Below, in pieces: positions 8,255 to 15,967 of a stretch of 64,000 bases of DNA (the stretch's first letter is position 1; each line of letters opens with the position of its first letter). Source of the DNA: G963667675 sp964291545 (GTDB lineage: Bacteria > Chloroflexota > Dehalococcoidia > Lucifugimonadales > UBA3495); the NCBI GenBank assembly GCA_964291545.2, contig OZ219860.1, positions 496,001-560,000 on the forward strand, written 5' to 3'. A program made the translations under genes and the position numbers. The notes beneath the pieces were generated by a model that did not search any database, was not told the DNA's origin, and was given only the letters and a program-made list of their open reading frames with translations.

Positions 8255-9781
8255 ATGACCGATGCGCCCCCTCTAGGCACGCTGCTCGACCTTCTGGAGT
8301 CTGGCGCGCCGTCCCACCCGGCCATAGTGACCCCTGGCGGGCCTGTCGTGACCTACGACTTCCTGAAGCGCCAGGTGCAGACCCTGGCGCGCCAGCTCCG
8401 GGCCATGGGCATCGACCGCGGCGACCGGGTGGCCATCGTCCTGCCCAACGGCGTTGAGGCAATCGTTGCCTTCCTGGCCGTCTCAATTGCAGGCACGGCG
8501 GCCCCACTAAATCCGGCTTACAAGGCCGCCGAGTTCGAGTTCTACCTGGACGACACCAACGCCAAGGCCCTGATTACCGCGGACGCCGGAGGCGAAGAAG
8601 CCCGCAGCGCAATGCCAACGTCGACGATGGACATGCGAGCATCCCTAGACAACGACGGCAACGTTAGCCTGACGGGTCCCGCACTTGGCTCGCAGGGTCA
8701 TCGCGACGCGGCCCCTCCGGCCCCCGACGACGTGGCCCTCGTGCTGCACACCAGCGGCACTACCAGCCGCCCCAAGCGCGTGCCGTTGTCCCATCGGAAC
8801 CTAACCGCGTCGGTGGGTAATATCGTCCGGACCTACGACCTGTCCCCCAGTGACGTGGCCCTCTGCATTATGCCGCTGTTCCACGTCCACGGGCTGGTAG
8901 CGTCGACCCTCTCCACCCTTGGCTCGGGAGGGACCGTGGTCGTCCCGTCCGGCTTCAACCCTCTGCGGTTCTGGCCCCTCGTGGACGAACACCGGTCCAC
9001 CTGGTTCTCCGCCGTGCCCTCCATGTTCCAGGCCCTGCTGTCCAGGGCCCGCAGCGGCGGCTCCAGCGGGAACCCCGGCAGTCTGCGCTTCATCCGCTCC
9101 TGCAGCTCGGCATTATCCCCGGCCGTCATGGAGCAGATGGAGTCGACCTTTGGCGTGCCGGTCATCGAGGCCTACGGCATGACCGAGGCCGCACACCAGA
9201 TGGCGTCCAACCCCCTGCCCCCCGGCAGCCGCACACCCGGCTCGGTGGGGCACGGGACCGGCGTGAAAATCGGCATCATGGACGAGGCCGGCCAACTGCT
9301 GGAGACCGGCGCTGTTGGCGAGGTGGTGATAAGCGGCCCCAACGTCATCCGCGGCTATGAGTCCAACCCCGAGGCCAACGCCTCGTCCTTCGTAGGCGAT
9401 TGGTTCAGGACGGGGGACCAGGGCGTGCTGGACGCCCACGGCGTGCTGACTCTCAAAGACCGGATAAAGGAGCTCATCAACCGCAGCGGCGAGAAGGTCT
9501 CGCCAGCCGAGATCGACGAGGCGCTTCTGTCCCACCCCGCCGTCGCGGAAGCCGTGGCCTTCGGCGTTCCCCACCCCACCCACGGCGAGGAGCCCGCCGC
9601 CGCGGTGGTTCTTGGCTCTGCGGCAACGGAGCGAGACCTGGTCGCCCACTGCAGGCGGAGCCTTGCCCCATTCAAAGTCCCCCGCAAGATACACATCGTC
9701 GACTCCATACCCCGCACCGCCACCGGCAAGGTCCAACGCCGGGTCGTCGCCCAGGCCGTTACCGGAGGGCCTGCGGAGTGA
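8255..9781 (+). CDS. AMP-dependent acyl-CoA ligase, oxalyl-CoA-synthetase (AAE3/Pcs60)-like
   Basis: 508 residues of the ANL superfamily, catalysing acid + ATP + CoA to acyl-CoA + AMP + PPi. The P-loop is LHTSGTTSRPKRVPLSH, where the usual Gly after PK is Arg. IEAYGMTEAAHQMASNPLP and the catalytic Lys in RTATGKVQRR are intact. The TSRPK and TEAAHQM wording matches plant AAE3 and yeast Pcs60 oxalate-CoA ligases more than fatty-acyl ligases; the substrate assignment is inference. ATG 8255 has TAGGAG 7 bases upstream. The stop overlaps the next gene as GTGA. Confidence 0.85.
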   Translation: MTDAPPLGTLLDLLESGAPSHPAIVTPGGPVVTYDFLKRQVQTLARQLRAMGIDRGDRVAIVLPNGVEAIVAFLAVSIAGTAAPLNPAYKAAEFEFYLDDTNAKALITADAGGEEARSAMPTSTMDMRASLDNDGNVSLTGPALGSQGHRDAAPPAPDDVALVLHTSGTTSRPKRVPLSHRNLTASVGNIVRTYDLSPSDVALCIMPLFHVHGLVASTLSTLGSGGTVVVPSGFNPLRFWPLVDEHRSTWFSAVPSMFQALLSRARSGGSSGNPGSLRFIRSCSSALSPAVMEQMESTFGVPVIEAYGMTEAAHQMASNPLPPGSRTPGSVGHGTGVKIGIMDEAGQLLETGAVGEVVISGPNVIRGYESNPEANASSFVGDWFRTGDQGVLDAHGVLTLKDRIKELINRSGEKVSPAEIDEALLSHPAVAEAVAFGVPHPTHGEEPAAAVVLGSAATERDLVAHCRRSLAPFKVPRKIHIVDSIPRTATGKVQRRVVAQAVTGGPAE

Positions 9782-10764
9782 GATTCGCCGTGGTCGGCGC
9801 CGGCGCCATCGGGGCATTCTTGGGCGCCAAGCTCAGTATGGCCGGACACCAGGTCTATCTGATAGCGCGCGGCCCACACCTCCAGGCTATGCAGGCGCAC
9901 GGAGTCAGCGTGCGGAGCCCCGAAGGCGACTTCCAGGCCCACCCCACCGCCACCGGCGACTACGACCAGGTCGGCGAGGTCGATTTCGTCTTTCTAACGG
10001 TCAAGGCCCACAGCCTGCCCGAGGTCGCCCCCAGGCTGGGACCGCTGCTGGGGCCGGAAACGGCCGTTGTCTCCACCCAGAACGGCATCCCGTGGTGGTA
10101 CTTCCAGCGGCACGGCGGACCCTTGGGTGGAAGGCGGATAGAAAAGCTGGACCCCGGCGGCGCCGTCTCCGCCGCCATAGATGCCCAGCGCATCATCGGC
10201 TGCATTGCCTACCCTGGGGCCTCCATAGCCGAGCCGGGCGTTATAGACCACGTCGAGGGCAACCGCTTCAGCATAGGCGAGCCCGACGGCGCCACCAGCG
10301 ACCGGTGCAGGAAGCTGTCCGTTGCCCTGAGAGAGTCGGGACTGCGGGGCCCCATCCGGTCCAACATACGCGCCGACATGTGGGTGAAATTACTGGGCAA
10401 CGTCGCCTTCAACCCCATCAGCGCGCTCACTCGCGCCACGCTGGTCGAAATAACCGGACATCCCCAGGCCCTCGCCCTGGCCCGGTCCATCATGGAGGAG
10501 GCCGACGCCGTCGCCAACGCCCTGGGAGTGACCGTTCCGGTGTCGATAGAGCAGCGCATCGCCGGGGCCGCCGCCGTGGGCGAGCACAAGACGTCGATGC
10601 TGCAGGACCTGGAGTCCGGAAGGCCCATGGAGCTTGAGGCCATCGTCGGGTCCGTCATCGAGCTTGGAGACATGCTCGACGTACCCGTGCCCAACACCAA
10701 GGCCGTATACGCGGCTGTCAAGCTCTTGGGCGAAGTTACTGCTGCTAGGGGCGGGACGGGCTAG
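9778..10764 (+). CDS. ApbA/PanE family 2-dehydropantoate 2-reductase-like enzyme
   Basis: 328 residues from GTG 9778, which overlaps the stop of the acyl-CoA ligase (GTGA) and has GGAGG at 9764-9768. The Rossmann motif is FAVVGAGAIGAFLGAKL; the KAHSLPEV and STQNGIPW segments and the C-terminal domain with KLLGNVAFNPISALT are standard for ketopantoate reductases (NADPH-dependent). Coupling to an oxalyl-CoA-ligase-like gene rather than to panB/panC suggests a catabolic 2-oxoacid role instead of pantothenate synthesis; this is inference. A degenerate copy of its C-terminus lies 1.9 kb away at 12639-12764. Confidence 0.88.
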   Translation: MRFAVVGAGAIGAFLGAKLSMAGHQVYLIARGPHLQAMQAHGVSVRSPEGDFQAHPTATGDYDQVGEVDFVFLTVKAHSLPEVAPRLGPLLGPETAVVSTQNGIPWWYFQRHGGPLGGRRIEKLDPGGAVSAAIDAQRIIGCIAYPGASIAEPGVIDHVEGNRFSIGEPDGATSDRCRKLSVALRESGLRGPIRSNIRADMWVKLLGNVAFNPISALTRATLVEITGHPQALALARSIMEEADAVANALGVTVPVSIEQRIAGAAAVGEHKTSMLQDLESGRPMELEAIVGSVIELGDMLDVPVPNTKAVYAAVKLLGEVTAARGGTG

Positions 10765-10843
10765 TCTGTCGGGCCCCGTTTGGTTATAGGGTCTGGCATA
10801 CTCAGGCTCGGGCGCGGCAGACTCCAAAAGCAAACGGGACCCG
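10763..10843. repeat. Interleaved inverted repeats between convergent genes
   Basis: Two inverted repeats overlap in a-b-a'-b' order. AGTCTG (10763-10768) pairs with CAGACT (10818-10823). CGGGCCCCGTTTG (10770-10782) pairs with CAAACGGGACCCG (10831-10843), with one mismatch that is G.U in RNA. They lie between the stops of the plus-strand reductase and the minus-strand D-aminoacylase. They may serve as a transcription-end structure in both directions, but no T-run follows. Confidence 0.45.
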
Positions 10844-10865
10844 CCAACGCTCCTATTCAAGAAAC

Positions 10866-12563
10866 CTAGCTGGAACTATACAAGGCGTTGCGCATTACCC
10901 GTCCGGGCAGCGCTCCGGTGTGCTCCCCGTCTTCCAGGAGAACCTCCCCGTTGACAATTGTCATCCTGATGCCTTCGGCCAGTTGCCTGGCTCGCCAGCC
11001 GCCGGCCGGAAAGTCGCTCACTGTGTCTGCCGGAAGGGGTCCGACCGTTTCTGGGTCGAACACGGTTATATCCGCCGCCATGCCGGGACGTAATAGCCCC
11101 CGGTCATAAATGCCGAATGTGCTAGCCGATTCGAAGGTTAGCCGGCTGACCGCTTTCTCCAGGCTCATTATGCCCTCTTCTCTGACCCAATAGCCCAGCA
11201 AGCGGGTGCTGTAGTCGTAGCCGCCGTGGAACTGCACGTGGGCGCCGCCATCGGACAAACCGATGATACTATTTGGGTAGTTGAGTATCTCAGACACGGC
11301 CTCTTTGTCCACGTTGTTCTCTCCCAAGACGAACACCGTATTCAGGTCTTCCTCCAAGGCAAGGTCCAGAAAAGCGTCGATGATGCCCTTGTTTTGCGCC
11401 CTGGCGATATCGCTAATGGACTTGCCTTGCAGTCCTTTATTCTTCGCCAGCACCGGCTCTTGGACCCACGTGTACTCGTACCAGTTTCTCGCTATGTTGA
11501 CGTCGGAATCGTCGACACTCCAGTCCACGGCCTCGGCGTGCAGCTTGGAGCGGACTCCCGGGTCGCTGTAGGCCCGGATTTTCTCCTCATCCGAGGCCAG
11601 CAAGATAGGATGCCATGTGGGGAATCCCAGGAATTGCTGGCAGTTTCGCAGGGTGAACCGTTCGGTGTCGCTGTTTGGAGTGCACAGGGGATATGCCCTG
11701 CTCCCGGCCTGCGACGTCTCGTCGATGATCGCCATCAGCTCTTTCCATTCATCGGGTTTGCGAACTGACTGGCCTAAGTTGTTGTACACGACCTGCCGGC
11801 CGGTGGCCTCGGATAGCCGGCTCATCAACCTGCTTTCAAGCTCCGCAACTCGCCCGCCGCAGCATTGAATAACCCCGGTGCCCAATTCCCTGAGCACGTC
11901 GGCCACGGCGAACATTTCCTCTTCGGAAGCCCAAATCGCAGGAATCAAGACGCCTTGGGGATCGTAGTGGCCTCTGTTCCGGGAGACGGAAAGCCCCAGC
12001 GCGCCGGCGTTCATACCTTCAGCGACGATGCGCTGCATCGACCGGACCTCTTCTTGAGTGGCGGCGCGGCCTTGACACTCGTCGCCCATGACGTAGTACC
12101 TGACCGCCGAATGTCCAATCAAGTTCCCCACGTTCACGCCCAGGCGTTGGCCCAGGGCGTCCATGTACTGGGGAATCGTCTCCCAGGAGAAGTCCAGGGT
12201 CCTCAGCACTTCCATGGGAATCGCTTCTACGTAGGACAGGTACTCGGACAACCTTTCCTGGCTCCCCTGCCTGACCGGAGCCAGCGCCAGGGAGCAGTTG
12301 CCGAAAATTACGGTAGTGGCCCCGTGATAGCAGGAAAAGCTGCACAGGGGGTCCCAGAGCGCCTGGGCGTCATAATGGCAATGGTTGTCCACAAACCCCG
12401 GAGCGACGACCTGGCCTGCGGCGTCGATCACGCGGTCTGCCGCGCCGTCCAATTTGCCCAATTCCACGATCTTGCCGTCTTTTATTGCCACGTCCCCGCG
12501 GAATGACGGCATTCCCGAACCGTCGACAATCCTCCCATCCTTCAACAGCAGGTCATAAGCCAT
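10866..12563 (-). CDS. N-acyl-D-amino-acid deacylase / D-aminoacylase (amidohydrolase family 3)
   Basis: 565 residues. These enzymes hydrolyse N-acyl-D-amino acids to the D-amino acid and a carboxylate. Visible features are the N-terminal beta-sandwich LLLKDGRIVDGSGMP, the metal motif FVDNHCHYDAQ, and the C-terminal GGAHVQFHGGYDYST and PGMAADITVFDPETV that close the barrel and sandwich. Length suits the longer SAR202/actinobacterial-type amidohydrolases. The ATG has AGGAGG 9 bases upstream, directly abutting a TCCAA repeat. No operon partner is obvious. Substrate range is unknown. Confidence 0.88.
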   Translation of the reverse strand: MAYDLLLKDGRIVDGSGMPSFRGDVAIKDGKIVELGKLDGAADRVIDAAGQVVAPGFVDNHCHYDAQALWDPLCSFSCYHGATTVIFGNCSLALAPVRQGSQERLSEYLSYVEAIPMEVLRTLDFSWETIPQYMDALGQRLGVNVGNLIGHSAVRYYVMGDECQGRAATQEEVRSMQRIVAEGMNAGALGLSVSRNRGHYDPQGVLIPAIWASEEEMFAVADVLRELGTGVIQCCGGRVAELESRLMSRLSEATGRQVVYNNLGQSVRKPDEWKELMAIIDETSQAGSRAYPLCTPNSDTERFTLRNCQQFLGFPTWHPILLASDEEKIRAYSDPGVRSKLHAEAVDWSVDDSDVNIARNWYEYTWVQEPVLAKNKGLQGKSISDIARAQNKGIIDAFLDLALEEDLNTVFVLGENNVDKEAVSEILNYPNSIIGLSDGGAHVQFHGGYDYSTRLLGYWVREEGIMSLEKAVSRLTFESASTFGIYDRGLLRPGMAADITVFDPETVGPLPADTVSDFPAGGWRARQLAEGIRMTIVNGEVLLEDGEHTGALPGRVMRNALYSSS

Positions 12564-12577
12564 AGGTCATACCCTCC

Positions 12578-12597
12578 TTGGATTGGATTGGATTGGA
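12578..12597. repeat. Pentanucleotide microsatellite, four TTGGA units
   Basis: Four perfect tandem copies of TTGGA; on the minus strand they read TCCAA and run straight into the AAGGAGG ribosome binding site of the D-aminoacylase gene. Unit loss or gain would change promoter-to-RBS spacing, not the reading frame. Confidence 0.8.
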
Positions 12598-12638
12598 TTA
12601 TCCGGGGAGAAACGTATCCTATAGCACCACGCTTGGCT

Positions 12639-12764
12639 GGCGCAACAATCGAACTTGGAGCGATGCTCGACGTGCCCATGCCCAACGCCATAGCCGTATA
12701 CGCGGCGGTAAAGCTTTTGGGTGAAGCGGCGGCAAGGAGCGGGATAGCCAATCGGGCTGGCTGA
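12639..12764 (+). pseudogene. Remnant of an ApbA/PanE-like reductase C-terminus
   Basis: Frame +, from 12639 to the TGA at 12762-12764, encodes IELGAMLDVPMPN and VYAAVKLLGEAAA. This aligns almost residue for residue with IELGDMLDVPVPN and VYAAVKLLGEVTA at the end of the intact reductase (9778-10764). Everything upstream of about residue 285 is missing and there is no start. It marks a second, decayed paralogue or a partial duplication. Confidence 0.8.
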
Positions 12765-12791
12765 ACACTCCGAATACACCCCGAGCGTCTT

Positions 12792-13382
12792 CTACTTTCT
12801 CCCAATAACCCCGCAGGCTACGCGGGCCCCCGTGTCCGATTCCTCTTCTCCATAGGCGTCCGGGTGTTCGTGCACTACGATGGCGGAGCCGTCGGCGTCA
12901 AATATGGAATGGCTCTGGTTCGTGTCCAATGCGATGCCGACGGTAAAGAAGTCGGCGCGCGCCGAACCGTCGGAGGCGGCGTAGATGTTGGGCAAATCGC
13001 CGCCGTGCCCTGCGCTCGAATCGCCGCGCTTCCAGGCTGAATGTACAAAGCCGTGCTCCGCATCGGTGGGGTTGAAGTGGTCGCCGGCGGCGTTAAAGTC
13101 AGGGGTACATGCGCCGGCCTCGTGGATAATGAACGCATGGCCTCCTGGGGATAGGCCCTTCACGTCGGCCATGATCAAGACTCCCGTGGCTGCCTGCCGG
13201 AACGTAACCGTTCCCATGGCAGCGCCCGACGGCGATACCAGCGCGGCCTCTGCCGTCAAACCCACTTCAGGTTCAGCCGCTTCACCCGACCGTAGCGCCA
13301 GCAAAGTCAAGGCGCCTGCCACTATGATGGCTATGATGACTCCGGGCACTATGAGAGTACGCAGCTCCGGCATCCTGAACAT
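12792..13382 (-). CDS. Cu/Zn superoxide dismutase-like protein, membrane-anchored, one copper ligand replaced
   Basis: 196 residues. A hydrophobic segment at residues 10-30 should anchor the protein facing outward. The SodC domain follows. HFNP (bridging His), EHGFVHS and GHGGDLPN (zinc His/His/Asp), VVHEH (copper His) and the disulphide Cys pair in GAC and ACGVIG are present. The canonical HGFHVHE motif reads HAFIIHE: the middle copper-ligand His (human H46) is Ile. Copper binding and dismutation may therefore be weakened or lost; a copper-handling or structural role is possible. The conserved Arg in GARVACG is kept. Confidence 0.85.
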   Translation of the reverse strand: MFRMPELRTLIVPGVIIAIIVAGALTLLALRSGEAAEPEVGLTAEAALVSPSGAAMGTVTFRQAATGVLIMADVKGLSPGGHAFIIHEAGACTPDFNAAGDHFNPTDAEHGFVHSAWKRGDSSAGHGGDLPNIYAASDGSARADFFTVGIALDTNQSHSIFDADGSAIVVHEHPDAYGEEESDTGARVACGVIGRK

Positions 13383-13618
13383 TTCGGGTCACTCCCCCCT
13401 AGGCTGACGGCAGCCTTGATGGCCGCGGAATTCTCTCGCTTCCCCACGGCAATTGGGTTGGCCTATACGACACGAGAGACATGGTAGATGCGTGATAACA
13501 TAATGATACAATATATCAAAGCCCCGTTGTGCCCTGGTCCGGCTCTTCTTAGCGCTGATCCGGCCATCAACGGAATCTAGTTGACGCCCACCGGTCCCGT
13601 TTGTCTTTGGGATGAATC
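13383..13618. other. Intergenic region, no gene seen
   Basis: 236 bases between the SOD-like gene and the MFS gene. It contains an AT-rich patch at about 13490-13522 with a weak TTGATA/TATCAC arrangement on the minus strand that could be the SOD promoter. I see no hidden ORF with an RBS. Confidence 0.5.
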
Positions 13619-14926
13619 CTATATTGCCGCAGCCGCGCTACGCTCTGAAATCAAAGGCGCCCGGCCGGCCGGCTCCCTCATCATCAGGAACGCAATCCCT
13701 CCTACCAGGGGAATCGGCGCCAGGATCAAGAAGGCCGCACCCAGGCTCCCTGTATATTCTTGCATTATGCCCACCATCATGGAGGAAGCGACCAGCATCA
13801 AGGCCGGAGGCACTAATAATATGCCGATCATGGTCGCGAACGCCTTTCTCCCGAAGTACCGCCCTATCATCGAAATCATTATGGCGAATGACCCCCCCGA
13901 GGCTATCCCGAACAGCACCGCAAACGCCAAGACCATCCCGGTCCCTGGCGCCAATACCAGCAGTACCACCGCCACCGCCAGCACGGCCGAGAACGCGAAC
14001 GCCATCTTCGTCATCGAAAACTTGTCGCCAAGATACCCGCCCACCAGCAGGAACACCACCGCCACGGCATCAGCCAACTCTGACCACTCGGAGAAGGTCG
14101 CAACGGGGTAGCCACGGTCGTCCAGAAACGTTACCAACCACGCGGGTAATGTGCCCAATGTCGCTGTCGCCGCCGCGTACCCCAGGGCCATCAGCCAGAA
14201 GGGTTTCGTCTTGATGGCCTCCCGCCACGTGTGCCCTCCGTCGGTTTCCGGCGTTGGGAAGCCCCCACTCGTTGCTTGGACACTGTCGGTGGCCGGCGGA
14301 GCATCGCCGTCCGGTAGCAGTCCCATGTCCTCCGGCCGGTCACGGACCAGGCGGGACAGGGGAAACGCCGCCGCCAGGTACACGAGTCCAATGACCAATG
14401 CCGTCGGCCCCCACCTAAACAGGTCAAAGTCAAGATAGGCCGCGCTCCCCACGGCCAACGCCAACAACACCCACAAAATGGCGCCCAGTAGACCACCGCC
14501 GACCAAAGCCGCCGCCATCGCAATCGTCTTGCGCCGGGCGAACCAGTTGTTCAACATCGTCATCATCGGCAGCCAACCGCTCAAGGCCGCCCCCAGGGCG
14601 AGCAACCCGAACACCACGTACAATTGACCCTGTATCAGGCTGCCTAGAGCGAAGGCCAATCCCACTGTTATCAGGCCACACAACACCATGCGGCGCGGTC
14701 CCAGCTTGTCCACTAACCTGCCCAGCGCCGGCAATAGTAGGACCGACGCCCAGAATGGTACCGCAGAGAACCACCAGGGCGTAGGCTGGTCCCAACTGAA
14801 GCTGCCCTCCGATAACGGGTGCCACGCCGGCAAGCTGATCCACATAGGCGCACCCGCCACGGCCATCAGCAGCGCCGCCAGCGCCACCATGTACCAGCCA
14901 TAGAATATTCCCCGGAGCCAACGCAT
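13619..14926 (-). CDS. Major facilitator superfamily transporter (oxalate/formate or monocarboxylate antiporter-like)
   Basis: 435 residues with about 12 hydrophobic segments. The loop motif GRLVDKLGPRRMVLCG between helices 2 and 3 is the MFS signature, repeated less strictly in the second half as GGYLGDKFSMTKMAF. The start FYGWYMVALAALLMAVAGA resembles the OFA/MCT-like branch. A cytoplasmic loop of some 40 residues (RDRPEDMGLLPDG...) links the two halves, as in that branch. Substrate is unknown. It is transcribed alone. A short inverted repeat (CGCCTA/TAGGCG, 14987-15006) lies upstream. Confidence 0.85.
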   Translation of the reverse strand: MRWLRGIFYGWYMVALAALLMAVAGAPMWISLPAWHPLSEGSFSWDQPTPWWFSAVPFWASVLLLPALGRLVDKLGPRRMVLCGLITVGLAFALGSLIQGQLYVVFGLLALGAALSGWLPMMTMLNNWFARRKTIAMAAALVGGGLLGAILWVLLALAVGSAAYLDFDLFRWGPTALVIGLVYLAAAFPLSRLVRDRPEDMGLLPDGDAPPATDSVQATSGGFPTPETDGGHTWREAIKTKPFWLMALGYAAATATLGTLPAWLVTFLDDRGYPVATFSEWSELADAVAVVFLLVGGYLGDKFSMTKMAFAFSAVLAVAVVLLVLAPGTGMVLAFAVLFGIASGGSFAIMISMIGRYFGRKAFATMIGILLVPPALMLVASSMMVGIMQEYTGSLGAAFLILAPIPLVGGIAFLMMREPAGRAPLISERSAAAAI

Positions 14927-15123
14927 CGTCTACCTTCCCGTTGCCGTGCGAGTCTGAGCCGAAGATTCCCTTTGCTTTTGGGGTGTCGCCTATCTGGCAG
15001 TAGGCGTGCCAAGCCTTAAGAGCAAACGAAGCCTGTTCGCCACCTAATGCTAGGCAAGTGGTGTCTCATAGTATAGCCGACCGGGTGCCATCCAAGGCGT
15101 TCGCGCCGTTCGCCGCTTGAAGC

Positions 15124-15945
15124 CTACTTTCTACCAATGACCATGAAGTGCTGGCTCACGCCGGCCAGGGACGGCTCCCGCTCCAACTTCCGTACTAATT
15201 CCAGCAGCCGTTCCCGAGCCTCCGAGTCGCCCATGCGCTCTTCCAGTCCGGTTGTCAGCCAGCCGGGACCCTGTATTGCAAGGTTGTCCAACACCGTGAA
15301 ACCTGCACTGCTAATCTCAGCTTCCAGCTCTTCAGGCCGGTGGAAGTAGGCGGTCGTGAAATAGTCCTTAGCAGTGGGATTGCGGTGCTGGCCCTCATCC
15401 AAGTCCCGCTCCAGGATTTGCCGGAAGTCCGGATCGTCAATGTAGCCGTTGACCAGACCGTTGAAGACCCCGGCGAACTTGTTGATCCCCACGCAGATGA
15501 CCACTCCGCCGGGCCTCAGCGCCCGCCGAGCTTCCAACAGGGCCTCTTGTCTCTGCTCTGCTTCTGTCAGGTGGTACAGCGGCCCCATCAGCAGTACGAC
15601 GTCGCAACTTTCGTCCGGCCAGTCCAACCCACGCGCGTCTCCCAGGTTGATGCTGGCGATGGGACACTCCGGTTGCTGCCGTGAGGCTTCCTGTGCTAGG
15701 GCCAGATGCCTAGGTACGGGATCAATCAGATGGACTTCGTACCCCTGCTGCGCCAGCCAGCATGCATACGCCCCGGGGCCGCCGCCCACGTCCAGCGCCA
15801 CTAGCGGCGGAGGCGCCAGAAAGCGCATGATGATTTCCTTGGACCGGGCAAACTCCAGAACCCCGGAGCCCTTGAACAGCCGCGGCTCCTCCGGCGTCTC
15901 TTGGTAGTACCGCAGCATGTCGTCTAGACCGTCCGGGTCAGCCAT
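15124..15945 (-). CDS. SAM-dependent class I methyltransferase
   Basis: 273 residues. Motif I is VALDVGGGPGAYACWLA, followed by the acidic post-I strand VHLIDP and motif IV-like DVVLLMGPLYHL. RRALRPGGVVICVGIN is the usual post-III turn. The C-terminal 90 residues, with an HR-rich segment and HFMVIGRK end, form the substrate cap. It starts 22 bases after the B12-binding gene ends, so both may be co-transcribed. The methyl acceptor cannot be inferred; similar proteins are annotated only as methyltransferase type 11. Confidence 0.85.
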   Translation of the reverse strand: MADPDGLDDMLRYYQETPEEPRLFKGSGVLEFARSKEIIMRFLAPPPLVALDVGGGPGAYACWLAQQGYEVHLIDPVPRHLALAQEASRQQPECPIASINLGDARGLDWPDESCDVVLLMGPLYHLTEAEQRQEALLEARRALRPGGVVICVGINKFAGVFNGLVNGYIDDPDFRQILERDLDEGQHRNPTAKDYFTTAYFHRPEELEAEISSAGFTVLDNLAIQGPGWLTTGLEERMGDSEARERLLELVRKLEREPSLAGVSQHFMVIGRK

Positions 15946-15967
15946 TGCCTCGCTACCGTTTTCCTAT

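Noticed and set aside
9400..9777. Extended N-terminus of the ketopantoate-reductase-like protein
   Set aside because: It overlaps the acyl-CoA ligase out of frame; the Rossmann motif begins right at GTG 9778.
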